64,000 nt of DNA from positions 2,480,001 to 2,544,000 of the forward strand of contig NZ_CP064032.1 in assembly GCF_049532905.1 (NCBI RefSeq), written 5' to 3'. This document shows, piece after piece, positions 16,876 through 25,303 of the stretch. Numbering within the stretch: position 1 is the stretch's first letter; each line of letters begins with the position of its first letter. The translations under genes were made by a program, and so were the position numbers. The notes under the pieces are model-generated. The model saw only the letters and a program-made list of their open reading frames with translations, made no database searches and was not told where the DNA came from. The DNA comes from Dyella_B nitratireducens. GTDB taxonomy: Bacteria > Pseudomonadota > Gammaproteobacteria > Xanthomonadales > Rhodanobacteraceae.

Positions 16876-18122
16876 GGCATCGCTCCCTTACTCATGGGTG
16901 CAGGTGGCGTGGCTAACTGCGGTAAAGGCGGTAGGCGATACAGGCACAACGCGATCAGCAAGCCGGCCAGCACCAGCGCACCGACGAACAGCGCAACGCC
17001 TAGCCAATGATACGCTGCATAAAACAAGCCACCACTCCAGCCAGCTACGCTCGAACCCATGTAATAACTGAAAAGGTACATCGACGAAGCCTGTGCCTTC
17101 GCCGCACCGCCACGCCGCCCTACCCAGCTGCTGACGATGGAATGGCCGCCGAAGAAACCGAAGGTAATGGCCGTCAGGCCAAAGATGATCAACCACAGCG
17201 ATGCTGTCATGGTGCATGCCACGCCCCATAGCATCAGCGCAAACGCCGTCCAGAGTACTTTGCGCCGACCCAGTTTGCCGGCCAGATGCCCCATCCAGGC
17301 CGAGCTGAAGGTGCCGACCAGATAGATGCCGAAGATCAGGCCAACCACGGTCTGGCTGAGATTGAACGGCGGCGCCAGCAAGCGATAGCCCAGATAGTTG
17401 TAGACCGTGACGAATGCGCCGAGCAGCAGAAAGCCTTCCAGGAACAACCACGGCAGGCCGGGATCGCGAAAGATGCCGGCGAAGCGGGAAAACAACGCAC
17501 GCCATTGCAAGGCTTGAGGATGGAAGTGGCGCGACGGCGGCAAGGCTTTCCAGAACACCAGGCCAGCGATCAAACCAATGATGCCGACCACGGCGACACC
17601 AGCGCGCCAGCCGGCAAAGTCAGCCACCACGCCGGCTATCAGTCGCCCGCTCATGCCGCCAATCGCGCTGCCGCTGATGTACAGGCCCATGCCCAGGCCA
17701 ATCGATTCGGCATGCATTTCTTCGGTGAGATACGTCATTGCGACGGCCGGCAAACCGCTGAGCGTGATGCCGAGCAGCGTTCGCAGCGTCAGCAGCGCGT
17801 ACCAGTTCGGCATCAACGCAGTGAGCAACACCAGCACGGCGGAAGAAAGCAGCGACGCTACCATGACCGACTTGCGTCCCACTGCATCAGACACGCCGCC
17901 CGCAAACAGCATGGCGAAGGCCAGCACGCCAGTGGTCAGCGACAGCGACAACGCGCTGGTAGCGGCACTGATGCCGTAGTGCTGGCTGAACAGCGGCATC
18001 AGGGGCTGCACGCAATACAGCAAGCCGAAGGTCGCCAGACCGGCGGCGAACAGCGCGAGGTTGGTGCGCTTGAAGGCCGGGGTGCCGTGGCGGATGAGGT
18101 TGTCCGTTGAGAGGGTGTCCAT
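16872..18122 (-). CDS. MFS transporter, YnfM-type
   Basis: 416 residues from ATG 18122 (the frame continues to 18170 but that start lies inside a repeat). Twelve predicted membrane helices. The loop 2-3 motif G-G-V-S-D-A-V-G-R-K-S-V-M and its second-half counterpart G-H-L-A-G-K-L-G-R-R-K-V-L are the MFS signature; P-L-M-P-L-F-S-Q-H-Y-G-I and Y-L-T-E-E-M match the YnfM / inner-membrane transport protein group of putative drug or metabolite exporters. Its TAG stop is contributed by the adjoining family I repeat, so the last residues (SKGAMP) may differ from relatives. Confidence 0.92.
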   Translation of the reverse strand: MDTLSTDNLIRHGTPAFKRTNLALFAAGLATFGLLYCVQPLMPLFSQHYGISAATSALSLSLTTGVLAFAMLFAGGVSDAVGRKSVMVASLLSSAVLVLLTALMPNWYALLTLRTLLGITLSGLPAVAMTYLTEEMHAESIGLGMGLYISGSAIGGMSGRLIAGVVADFAGWRAGVAVVGIIGLIAGLVFWKALPPSRHFHPQALQWRALFSRFAGIFRDPGLPWLFLEGFLLLGAFVTVYNYLGYRLLAPPFNLSQTVVGLIFGIYLVGTFSSAWMGHLAGKLGRRKVLWTAFALMLWGVACTMTASLWLIIFGLTAITFGFFGGHSIVSSWVGRRGGAAKAQASSMYLFSYYMGSSVAGWSGGLFYAAYHWLGVALFVGALVLAGLLIALCLYRLPPLPQLATPPAPMSKGAMP

Positions 18123-18158
18123 AACGGTGCGGCGTGGTCGCGACAGTGACTCGAAGTT

Positions 18159-18290
18159 CCTCGCCGTCATTCCGGCGAACGCCGGAATCCAGTATTAATA
18201 CGTCGTGCGAAGCACACAAAACCTTTGTATTGAATGCTTCGCATACCATGTTTGTACTGGATTCCGGCGTTCGCCGGAATGACGGTGAGG
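18159..18290. repeat. REPIN, two inverted family II units
   Basis: CCTCGCCGTCATTCCGGCGA with ACGCCGGAATCC on the left and TACTGGATTCCGGCGTTCGC with CGGAATGACGGTGAGG on the right, inverse to each other. The linker again contains GTGCGAAGCACACAA. It lies upstream of the MFS gene. Confidence 0.92.
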
Positions 18291-18380
18291 GCGCTCGGTT
18301 TTTTTCAGGTAGCGCAAGCATAGAGTTCCTTCCGTGGAACGTCGATAACACCGCAAGTCCGGCTCGATAGCCGGCACGTA

Positions 18381-19211
18381 TCAATCCGCGAATGCCGCCA
18401 TCGATAAAGCATCACGCACAATGCCGCGCACCTGAGTGGGCGCTTCCAAGTTGGCGTGATGCCCTGCCCCATGCACGACATACATGCGTGCTTGCGGCAA
18501 GCCTTCGAGGAGTTCCTGCGCCAGCTGATGCACTTCGATCTGGTCTTCGCTGCCGACGATCAGCACGGTTGGTACATCGATTTCATGCAGGCGTTCGAGT
18601 GCACTGGGCTTCGGCGTGCGTTGATCTTGCGCAGCACGTGTCCAGTAGCTGGTTTCGCGCTTGAACAACTGCGAGGTCATGGCTTCGGTATGCCTGCGGG
18701 CGACGGGGTCCACTTCGCTGACGGCACGGCGTGGACCGTCGGTGAAAGCGCGTAGCGAGCTATCGATCATGCCATTGACGTCGAAGGTGCCGAGTGCCTG
18801 CAGAAAAGCGCGCGCTGCCGGCGTGCTGTCGGCGAAGCGGCCCCAGTAGCCGGGACCGATGAGGATCAGTGCGCTGACACGCTGCGGATGCGCCAGCGTG
18901 AAATCCAAAGCGGTGGCTGCGCCACCGGAACAGGCGAGGAAGGCGGTGCGTTGTATGCCGCATGCGTCCAACACGGCGGCCAGATCTTCGTGATGCGCGT
19001 AGCTGCCAGGTTCGATGCTGGAGCGGCCGAAACCGCGGGCGTCATAGCGCAGTACGCGATGCGTGTCGGCCAAAGCAGTGAATTCGAAGTCCCATTGTCC
19101 ACGGTCGACCAGGAAGCCGTGCAGCAGGGTGATGGCGTCGCCCTCGCCGGTTTGTTCGGCGTAGAGGTGGGCGTGAGGGACGCCGATGCAGTGTGACGTC
19201 GAGTTGGTCAT
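18381..19211 (-). CDS. Alpha/beta hydrolase
   Basis: 276 residues with the alpha/beta hydrolase fold: oxyanion region L-L-H-G-F-L-V-D, nucleophile elbow A-C-S-G-G (serine nucleophile, with Ala and Cys instead of the usual G-x), acidic residue in V-G-S-E-D-Q-I and catalytic His in G-A-G-H-H-A-N-L-E. G-Y-D-A-R-G-type strand R-Y-D-A-R-G-F-G-R-S-S is standard. No signal peptide. The substrate is unknown. It is followed upstream (minus strand) by the aldo/keto reductase after 57 bp with a family III repeat between. Confidence 0.9.
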   Translation of the reverse strand: MTNSTSHCIGVPHAHLYAEQTGEGDAITLLHGFLVDRGQWDFEFTALADTHRVLRYDARGFGRSSIEPGSYAHHEDLAAVLDACGIQRTAFLACSGGAATALDFTLAHPQRVSALILIGPGYWGRFADSTPAARAFLQALGTFDVNGMIDSSLRAFTDGPRRAVSEVDPVARRHTEAMTSQLFKRETSYWTRAAQDQRTPKPSALERLHEIDVPTVLIVGSEDQIEVHQLAQELLEGLPQARMYVVHGAGHHANLEAPTQVRGIVRDALSMAAFAD

Positions 19212-19239
19212 GGTGCTCCCTTTCTCCGATAAGCAAGCC

Positions 19240-19262
19240 CCTCCCCCTGCTTGCAGGGGGGA
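19240..19262. repeat. Single palindrome, family III
   Basis: CCCCTCCCCCTGCTTGCAGG with GGGGAG, a stem with loop CTTG, between the hydrolase start and the aldo/keto reductase stop. On the minus strand it could end the reductase transcript, though no T run follows. Confidence 0.7.
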
Positions 19263-19268
19263 GAAACA

Positions 19269-20384
19269 TCAACGCGTTTTGAACTCCCGCGCCGCCAGCT
19301 TCGGCACGAACACGGATGGTGCATACCCTGACGGCTTGTCGCCCACCGCTACGCCACCATGAATCCGCGTCTGCTGGATGTCGGCAAACATGTAATACGG
19401 GAACGGTTTTTCCGTAGCGCTGACGGCATCCAGACGAGCACGCAAATCAACCGGCAACTGGAAAGCAAGCGCGGCGAGATTGGCGTCGAGCTGTTCCAGC
19501 TTGGTGGCGCCGATGATGACGGAGGCAATGCCCGGCTGCGTCGCCACCCAGTTCAACGCGACGCTCGCCATGCTCTGGCCGGCTTCCTTGGCTACCTTCT
19601 CCAGTTCGGCAACGATCTTCCAGTTGCGCGCGGTAAAGCGTTCGAAGCCTGGCGCGTTGCCGATCTTGGCCAGCCGTCCATCACCCTCGCCACCTTGCTG
19701 GCTGGGCTTGTACTTGCCCGACAGCATGCCCATCGCGAGCGGGCTCCATGCCGTGATGCCCATGCCGAGGTTCTGCCCCAGCGGCACGTACTCATGCTCG
19801 ATGTGGCGCTCGGCCAGCGAGTATTCGAGTTGCATGTTCACCAGTGGCGTCAACGCATGCGCTTCGGCAAACGTCTGCGCGCGCGCCGCATACCAGGCAG
19901 GAATGTCGGAGAGTCCGGCGTAGCGGATCTTGCCCGCGCGCACGAGATCATCGAGCGTGCGCACCACTTCTTCAGCAGGCGTGATGCGGTCCCAGGTGTG
20001 CAGCAAATACAGATCGATGTAATCGGTACGCAGGCGGCGCAGCGAACCTTCCACCGCGCGCATGATGTTCTTGCGGCCGTTGCCGCCGGCATTGGGATTG
20101 CCGGGCTCCGCGTTGTAGGTGAACTTGGTGGCGAGTACGACGCGATCCCGCGCACCGCTTTCTTCGATGAACTTGCCCAGCATGCTTTCGCTGGTGCCTT
20201 CGGTGTACATGTCGGCGGTGTCGATGAAGTTGCCGCCGGCTTCCAGGTAACGATCGAACATGGCGCGGGCGGTCTGCTCCGCCGTGCCCCAGCCCCAGTC
20301 ATCGCCGAAGGTCATGGCACCAAGGGCTAGACGGCTGACGCGCAGGCCGGAACGTCCAAGCGTGAAGTATTGATCGAGCGACAT
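19269..20384 (-). CDS. Aldo/keto reductase
   Basis: 371 residues from ATG 20384. TIM-barrel NADPH-dependent reductase with the catalytic tetrad visible as F-I-D-T-A-D-M-Y (Asp and Tyr), A-T-K-F (Lys) and L-L-H-T-W-D (His), and the C-terminal coenzyme motif V-I-I-G-A-T-K-L-E-Q-L-D-A-N. It belongs to the YajO/MocA-like branch and reduces aldehydes or ketones of unknown identity. A LysR gene is transcribed away from it 116 bp upstream, the usual layout of a regulator with its target. Confidence 0.93.
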   Translation of the reverse strand: MSLDQYFTLGRSGLRVSRLALGAMTFGDDWGWGTAEQTARAMFDRYLEAGGNFIDTADMYTEGTSESMLGKFIEESGARDRVVLATKFTYNAEPGNPNAGGNGRKNIMRAVEGSLRRLRTDYIDLYLLHTWDRITPAEEVVRTLDDLVRAGKIRYAGLSDIPAWYAARAQTFAEAHALTPLVNMQLEYSLAERHIEHEYVPLGQNLGMGITAWSPLAMGMLSGKYKPSQQGGEGDGRLAKIGNAPGFERFTARNWKIVAELEKVAKEAGQSMASVALNWVATQPGIASVIIGATKLEQLDANLAALAFQLPVDLRARLDAVSATEKPFPYYMFADIQQTRIHGGVAVGDKPSGYAPSVFVPKLAAREFKTR

Positions 20385-20500
20385 GGCTGAACTCCGTAGT
20401 GGGTGACGACGGGGTGCAGTGTGCGCTGGCCGATCATGTTGAAAAACCACCATCAGCTTGATGCATTATGTAGCCATGCTAATAAATGGAGAGCCAGGCC

Positions 20501-21442
20501 ATGCGCGACCACTACGCCCTGCGCGCCTTCCGCGCCGTCGCCGAGTACGGCAGCTTTACCCGCGCGGCGGCGGCACTGGAGGTGACGCCATCCGCGCTGA
20601 GCCAGACCGTGCAGCAACTGGAAGGCCAGCTCGGCACGCGGCTGCTCCAGCGCACCACGCGACGCGTGGGGCTGACCGAAGCCGGCCAGGAAATGCTCCA
20701 GCGCATAGCGCCTGCACTCAACGAACTGGATGTGGCCCTGGATGCGATCCGCCAGCATGGCGACCGCCCACGCGGCACCATTCGCCTGACCGTGGCGAGC
20801 GTGGTGTCCCGCGCCATCATCGAGCCGATGCTCGGTGAATTCATGGCGCGCTGGCCCGACGTGCAACTGGACATCCGCGTGGAAGACGGCCTGACGGACC
20901 TGGTGGCCGAAGGCCTGGATGCAGGGATCCGTCTGGGCGAACGCCTGCAACGCGACATGGTGGCCATTCCCATCGGCGGACCGATGCGCGCGGTCGTGGT
21001 GGGATCATCGGATTACTTCAAGCGTCATGGCTACCCGAAAGAACCCAAGGAACTGCAACGCCACAACTGCATCCGGCATCGCTTCGCCAGCAGCGGCGCC
21101 ATTTATCGTTGGGAATTCGCGCATCGCAGCGGCCAGCAAAAAGGCCGCTGGTACGAAATCGCCGTCGACGGGAGCCTCACCGTCAACGACGTTCCGCTGG
21201 CTTTACGCGCTGCCGAAGCTGGCATCGGCCTGACGTGCATGTTGGAAATCTCTGCACGTGCCGCCATCGATGCAGGGCGGCTGGAAAGCGTGCTCGGGCC
21301 ATGGCTGCCGCCGTTCGACGGTTTCTACCTGTACTACCCGAGCCGCTTCCAGGTTCCCCCGAAACTGCGTGTGTTCATCGATTTCATTCGCGAATGGGGT
21401 GCGCGTGACATGAATGCCTCGCAGCAACGCGTTCAACGATAA
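20501..21442 (+). CDS. LysR-family transcriptional regulator
   Basis: 313 residues from ATG 20501, with GGAG 10 bp upstream. Helix-turn-helix block S-F-T-R-A-A-A-A-L-E-V-T-P-S-A-L-S-Q-T-V-Q-Q-L-E and effector domain starting R-L-T-V-A-S-V-V. Features G-L-D-A-G-I-R-L-G-E and V-P-I are those of the AaeR/PgrR-like branch. Divergent from the aldo/keto reductase, which it probably controls. Its 3' end overlaps by 10 bp the end of a small lipoprotein gene on the other strand. Confidence 0.93.
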   Translation: MRDHYALRAFRAVAEYGSFTRAAAALEVTPSALSQTVQQLEGQLGTRLLQRTTRRVGLTEAGQEMLQRIAPALNELDVALDAIRQHGDRPRGTIRLTVASVVSRAIIEPMLGEFMARWPDVQLDIRVEDGLTDLVAEGLDAGIRLGERLQRDMVAIPIGGPMRAVVVGSSDYFKRHGYPKEPKELQRHNCIRHRFASSGAIYRWEFAHRSGQQKGRWYEIAVDGSLTVNDVPLALRAAEAGIGLTCMLEISARAAIDAGRLESVLGPWLPPFDGFYLYYPSRFQVPPKLRVFIDFIREWGARDMNASQQRVQR

Positions 21443-21597
21443 CGGTAGTAGCCGCCTACCCATACGTGTCCCGGCCCCCAATATCCAGGCACCCATACAC
21501 GCGCCGGACGTGGTGCAACGACGATGCAGCCAGTCTGCATCAGAACACCGCCAAACACGGCCAGCGCAATCAAAAGCTTGGGAAGGTATCGACGCAT
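21433..21597 (-). CDS. Small YXWGXW-type lipoprotein
   Basis: A 54-residue protein read directly from the minus strand, starting at ATG 21597 behind CAGGAG at a spacing of 7. N-terminus MRRYLPKLLIALAVFGG, then lipobox M-Q-T-G-C (Cys24) and a short mature part with aromatic, glycine and proline repeats (VWVPGYWGPGHVWVGGYY). Proteins with such YXWxxG/GYW repeats are small outer-membrane-associated lipoproteins of unknown role, common in Xanthomonadales and Burkholderiales. Its last 10 bp overlap the convergent LysR gene. Confidence 0.82.
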   Translation of the reverse strand: MRRYLPKLLIALAVFGGVLMQTGCIVVAPRPARVWVPGYWGPGHVWVGGYYRYR

Positions 21598-21868
21598 GAT
21601 GGTTCTCCTGTGAGCAGTGGAAACTCACGTCGGAAAACGCAGCGAAAAAACGTTGCGATGACGATGCCAAGCTGAACTGATGCCGAGGGTTCAGGCTGCA
21701 ACTTTCCTCTCCCTTTCGAGCTGTGAAAGAAACCTCATGCTCGCCGCCCCGGCGTAAGCTGGCCGACAGCGACCAGCCCGTTTTTGGCATCACGAGGTGC
21801 GTACTCCTTCGCATCAGGGCTGTCACCGAATCCGCTATAACCGCTCGTGATGACAGGCGGGGGAAATC

Positions 21869-24202
21869 ATGTCGTTGCGCAGTCTGGCGTGGAGGTTGGC
21901 TCTATGGGTGCTGGCCGGTGCGGCGCTTGTGTTCGTCGCCAGCGGCTATTTGTTGTTTCACCTGGTGGGCAAGCAATTGCTGCAGCAGGCACAGCGTGAA
22001 TCCGCGGCACTGGCGAGCCAGGGCAGCAGCCTCGTCCAGCTGCGCCTGAACGACATCACCAACACCACCCGCGTACTGGCCGCCGTTATCGAGCCGCGCC
22101 CGCGGAACGCCGCATCGCTGATTCATGACGCCCTCGCGGACAATGCCGATCTTGCAGGTCTCGCCGCAGCATTCGTGCCGGGCAGCACCGCGGCACAAGA
22201 GGCGGGGCAATCACCGTTCGTCGACCGGCAGAGCGATGGAACGCTCGCGCACCGGGATCTTTTCAAAGACCCGCAGCCTTACTGGAACGCAACATGGTTT
22301 CAGCAAGGGCTGGTTTGCAACCAAGGATGCTGGCATCCGGTGTTCTGGTCGCAATCGCGGCATCGGCTGCTGGTCAGCTATTCGGCACCGATGCAGGCCG
22401 ACGACAACACCATCGGTGTCGTCAATGCGGATGTCACGCTGGATTGGCTGCAAGGCGTCTTGCTATCGATGCATCTACCGGCCGGCACCCATGCTTTCGT
22501 GATGGATCAGCAAGGCAGGTACTTGGCCAACGATGCCGTGGAACAGGTAGGCAAGGAAGCCCAAACCACCCTGCTCAGCCAACTGAGTGCACCAAGCCTG
22601 CCGGAATACGCGAACGCACACCGGTTGAATCTGCAGGGCGAGCGAGCATGGATGTACGACCAGCCGATTGCGGGCACGCAATGGAAATTTGCTGTGGTCG
22701 TGCCGGAGGAACTCATTTATGCGCAGGTACGCCATGCGTTCATGTCGGTGCTGGTGCTCGGCGCGCTGACGATACTGTTGCTGGGACTGATCGTGATGAT
22801 CACCATCCGGCGCACGTTGGCACCGCTAGGTGTGCTCGCCGAACGCGCAGAGCTGGTTGCACGCGGCGCGCTGGACTTTGCGCTTCCACGTGTACGCCGC
22901 CATGACGAGGTGGGCCGGCTTACACATGCGTTCGACCGGATGCGCCTTGAACTGGCCGCGCACCTGGAAGAACTGACCCGCGTGGCGCAAGAGCAGGCGC
23001 GGCTTGCCAGCGAACTCGACATCGCACAGCAGATCCAGACAGCGTTGCTGCCCGGCCCGCATTATCTCGATGCGCGCTGCCAGAACTTTGAACTGTTTGC
23101 CGTGCTGAAACCCGCACGCAGCGTCGGCGGCGATCTGTATAGCTATTTCATGCTGCCCAATCAGCGCTTCTGCTTCATGGTGGGTGACGTCGCCGATAAA
23201 GGCATTCCCGCGGCCTTGTTCATGGCGCGCACCATTACGCTTGCCAAGGCCATGGCGTCGCGCGCGCAATCGCCTCAGCACTTGCTGCAGCTGATCAACG
23301 ATGAGTTGTGCCGCAACAACGACAGCTGCATGTTCGTGACCTTGCTGTGCGGCTTTCTGGATGTGGCGACCGGCTATATGACGCTCGCCAGCGCAGGGCA
23401 CGATCCACCGGTGCTATGGGGCAATCAGGCGCCGCGCTGGTTGCCGGTCACGTCAGGCTCTGCACTCGGCCTGGACGAAGCCGCTTCATTTCCGGCCATA
23501 CGCGTTCGCCTGAAACCGGGCGATACCTTGTTGATGTACACCGACGGCGTGACCGAAGCTGCCAGCAAGACGCTGGAGCAATACGGCGGCGAAAGGTTGC
23601 TGGCCAGGCTGGGTCAGTTCCACGATGCGACCGATGGAACGGGACCCCGAGATCCGACGAAGTTCCTGGTCGAGGATATCGAGGCATTTTCCGCCGGCCA
23701 CGGTCAGAGCGATGATATCGCCTTGCTCGCACTACGCTGGAACCATGCCGGACTGGACAAGGGGACGCTGATGCTCGATCTGGTTTTTCCCGCTACGCTG
23801 GAAAAAGTGTTCGACACGCTCAATCTCTGCGCGGAAACCCTGCACGAAGCCGGCATACGCACCGATGTGCGCGCCGATGTGCGCCTGGTGCTGGAGGAGT
23901 TGATGGTGAACATGGTTCATCACGGCAACCTCCATGGAAGCGAAAGAACCATCGGCCTGCGCATGATGATCATCGACGAAGCCGTGCTGGTGGAGCTGAA
24001 CCACGACGGCGCGCCATTCGACCCGCTGCAATTCGGCTCCCCCACCCTTACCGGCGATCTTGCGGACCGCGAGGACGATGGCGGCCTGGGCATTCATCTG
24101 GTGCGGGCCATGTCCAGCGAACTGAACTACACGCATGACGAAGACGGCAATCATCTTCAACTGCGCTTTGCTAATCCTACGGAGCACGGCCATGGCACTT
24201 AA
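21869..24202 (+). CDS. Membrane sensor with HAMP, SpoIIE-type phosphatase and anti-sigma-factor-type kinase domains
   Basis: 777 residues in four parts. Residues 1-310: two membrane segments (about 10-32 and 290-315) flank a periplasmic Cache-like sensor containing C-N-Q-G-C. Residues 315-375: HAMP linker (R-R-T-L-A-P-L-G-V-L, H-D-E-V-G-R-L-T-H-A-F). Residues 385-625: PP2C/SpoIIE phosphatase with metal sites G-G-D-L-Y, V-G-D-V-A-D-K-G-I-P-A and G-Q-S-D-D-I-A-L-L. Residues 640-770: HATPase like SpoIIAB/RsbW, with N-box E-E-L-M-V-N-M-V-H-H-G and D-D-G-G-L-G-I-H-L-V. It should both phosphorylate and dephosphorylate the STAS protein encoded next, in response to an external signal. Confidence 0.93.
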   Translation: MSLRSLAWRLALWVLAGAALVFVASGYLLFHLVGKQLLQQAQRESAALASQGSSLVQLRLNDITNTTRVLAAVIEPRPRNAASLIHDALADNADLAGLAAAFVPGSTAAQEAGQSPFVDRQSDGTLAHRDLFKDPQPYWNATWFQQGLVCNQGCWHPVFWSQSRHRLLVSYSAPMQADDNTIGVVNADVTLDWLQGVLLSMHLPAGTHAFVMDQQGRYLANDAVEQVGKEAQTTLLSQLSAPSLPEYANAHRLNLQGERAWMYDQPIAGTQWKFAVVVPEELIYAQVRHAFMSVLVLGALTILLLGLIVMITIRRTLAPLGVLAERAELVARGALDFALPRVRRHDEVGRLTHAFDRMRLELAAHLEELTRVAQEQARLASELDIAQQIQTALLPGPHYLDARCQNFELFAVLKPARSVGGDLYSYFMLPNQRFCFMVGDVADKGIPAALFMARTITLAKAMASRAQSPQHLLQLINDELCRNNDSCMFVTLLCGFLDVATGYMTLASAGHDPPVLWGNQAPRWLPVTSGSALGLDEAASFPAIRVRLKPGDTLLMYTDGVTEAASKTLEQYGGERLLARLGQFHDATDGTGPRDPTKFLVEDIEAFSAGHGQSDDIALLALRWNHAGLDKGTLMLDLVFPATLEKVFDTLNLCAETLHEAGIRTDVRADVRLVLEELMVNMVHHGNLHGSERTIGLRMMIIDEAVLVELNHDGAPFDPLQFGSPTLTGDLADREDDGGLGIHLVRAMSSELNYTHDEDGNHLQLRFANPTEHGHGT

Positions 24203-24584
24203 TCTGCGCATCGATCCGTTCACCCCTCAGCGATCCACGCTTTACCTGGAAGGACGGCTGGATGCCATCAGCTTCGGCGAGTTCGACAAGCAAGCCGACA
24301 AGGTGCTGGAGCAGATGAACACCGGCAGCACCCTGGTGCTCGATCTATCCGCGCTCGATTACATCAGCAGCGCAGGCCTTCGAAGCATTGCCAAGGCCAG
24401 GAAAGCGATGCGCGCGCGCGATGGCCAGACTTTGCTGGTAAATCCGCAGGTGCAGGTGCGGAAAGTGTTCGACATCGTGAAGGCGGTGCCGGTGAATGAG
24501 ATTTTCCAGAACGTGCGGGAGTTAGATGATTATCTGGATCGGATTCAACGGCGGGTGTTGCATGAGGGAGAGGAGTTGGAGTGA
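24192..24584 (+). CDS. STAS-domain anti-sigma factor antagonist
   Basis: 130 residues from ATG 24192, overlapping the preceding gene by 11 bp in another frame. It is a single STAS domain: L-Y-L-E-G-R-L-D-A at the start, T-L-V-L-D-L-S-A-L-D-Y-I-S-S-A-G-L-R-S-I in the middle, where Ser59 or Ser60 is the expected phosphorylation site. Switching of this serine by the upstream kinase/phosphatase would control binding to a target; the target (anti-sigma factor or other enzyme) is not in the window. Confidence 0.93.
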   Translation: MALNLRIDPFTPQRSTLYLEGRLDAISFGEFDKQADKVLEQMNTGSTLVLDLSALDYISSAGLRSIAKARKAMRARDGQTLLVNPQVQVRKVFDIVKAVPVNEIFQNVRELDDYLDRIQRRVLHEGEELE

Positions 24585-24599
24585 CCGGACCGTAGCGTC

Positions 24600-24671
24600 G
24601 CAGGTTGGCGTGCAAATCCCAACATGATGGGCGATGGACATGGCGACGTTGGGGTTTACACCCCAACCTAC
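24600..24671. repeat. REPIN-like paired palindrome, family I (copy 3)
   Basis: GCAGGTTGGCGTGCAAATCC and the inverse GTTGGGGTTTACACCCCAAC with CTAC. The left half carries three or four substitutions, making it the most decayed full copy. Confidence 0.88.
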
Positions 24672-24762
24672 GGGACACGAGCGAAATTACGCATTTTCTA
24701 CGCCCGCGCACGCACCCTTTACTCGCTTTGTATGCAGCCTTCGCCACAATGCACGCCGCGCC

Positions 24763-24857
24763 GATGTCCAGCAGGCTTGCAGCCGGAGGCCGCCACGCGA
24801 GGTAGCGGGCAGCAGCCTTCCGATGATCCGGCTCCGGCTGCAAACCTGCTGGACATC
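24763..24857. repeat. Long inverted repeat, unknown type
   Basis: Arms of 28 bp: GATGTCCAGCAGGCTTGCAG with CCGGAGGC at 24763-24790, and the near-perfect reverse complement at 24830-24857 (one internal mismatch that would be a G-U pair in RNA). The 39-bp spacer is GC-rich. It is not a member of families I to III. Confidence 0.85.
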
Positions 24858-24997
24858 GCTCTGCCCATTGACAGGCAAAGGCCACTAACTTGGCGCCATT
24901 CGCCACTGCAAACCGTGATGCAGTTGGCTTCGCAGCGATCCCTCACCATGGCGCAACAAGAGCATAACGCAACCAGGTTACGTTAATTTGCCATCAC

Positions 24998-25021
24998 ATT
25001 CGGACGTCCATACGTCCGAAT
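24998..25021. promoter_or_regulatory. 24-bp palindrome, candidate operator
   Basis: ATTCGGACGT, 4-bp centre, ACGTCCGAAT: a perfect inverted repeat with 10-bp arms. No T run follows on either strand, so an operator for the downstream secreted-protein gene is more likely than a terminator. No regulator family is recognised. Confidence 0.45.
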
Positions 25022-25303
25022 AAAGACGGCAGCATAAACTATGCAAGATTTTTCACCGGCTTCACGCAAGCATCTTCAATCGATGGCAAAAACATCGACC
25101 TGCCATTCACCCTGTTCGGCCTATAAAGCCGCGCCCGACATTCAACGGGCAACCTGATTGGCCACGAACGTCAGCGGTGCTGCAAATTTTACTCGTCGTC
25201 CCAGCTTTCACCGGGATGACGGCAACACATAACTGAAGTTCGGAGCCCATCAGCAAGGGCGATGCAAGCAAGTCATGTCCATCCACTGATGAGGGGAATT
25301 GCC

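Larger units (their letters stand above)
24585..25303. other. 719-bp gap without a supported gene
   Basis: Between the STAS gene and the secreted orphan. It holds a family I repeat (24600-24671), a long inverted repeat (24763-24857), a short palindrome (24998-25021) and, near 25197-25222, a degenerate REP-like unit (CGTCCCAGCTTTCACCGGGA). Short open frames occur but none has a good ribosome-binding site plus protein-like composition. The stretch 24960-25260 is AT-richer than its surroundings and probably contains the promoter of the downstream gene. Confidence 0.6.

Noticed and set aside
17286..18110. Plus-strand frame inside the MFS gene
   Set aside because: Its product is rich in Gln, Arg, Ala and His as expected from reading a GC-rich gene backwards; the opposite strand codes for a clear 12-helix transporter.
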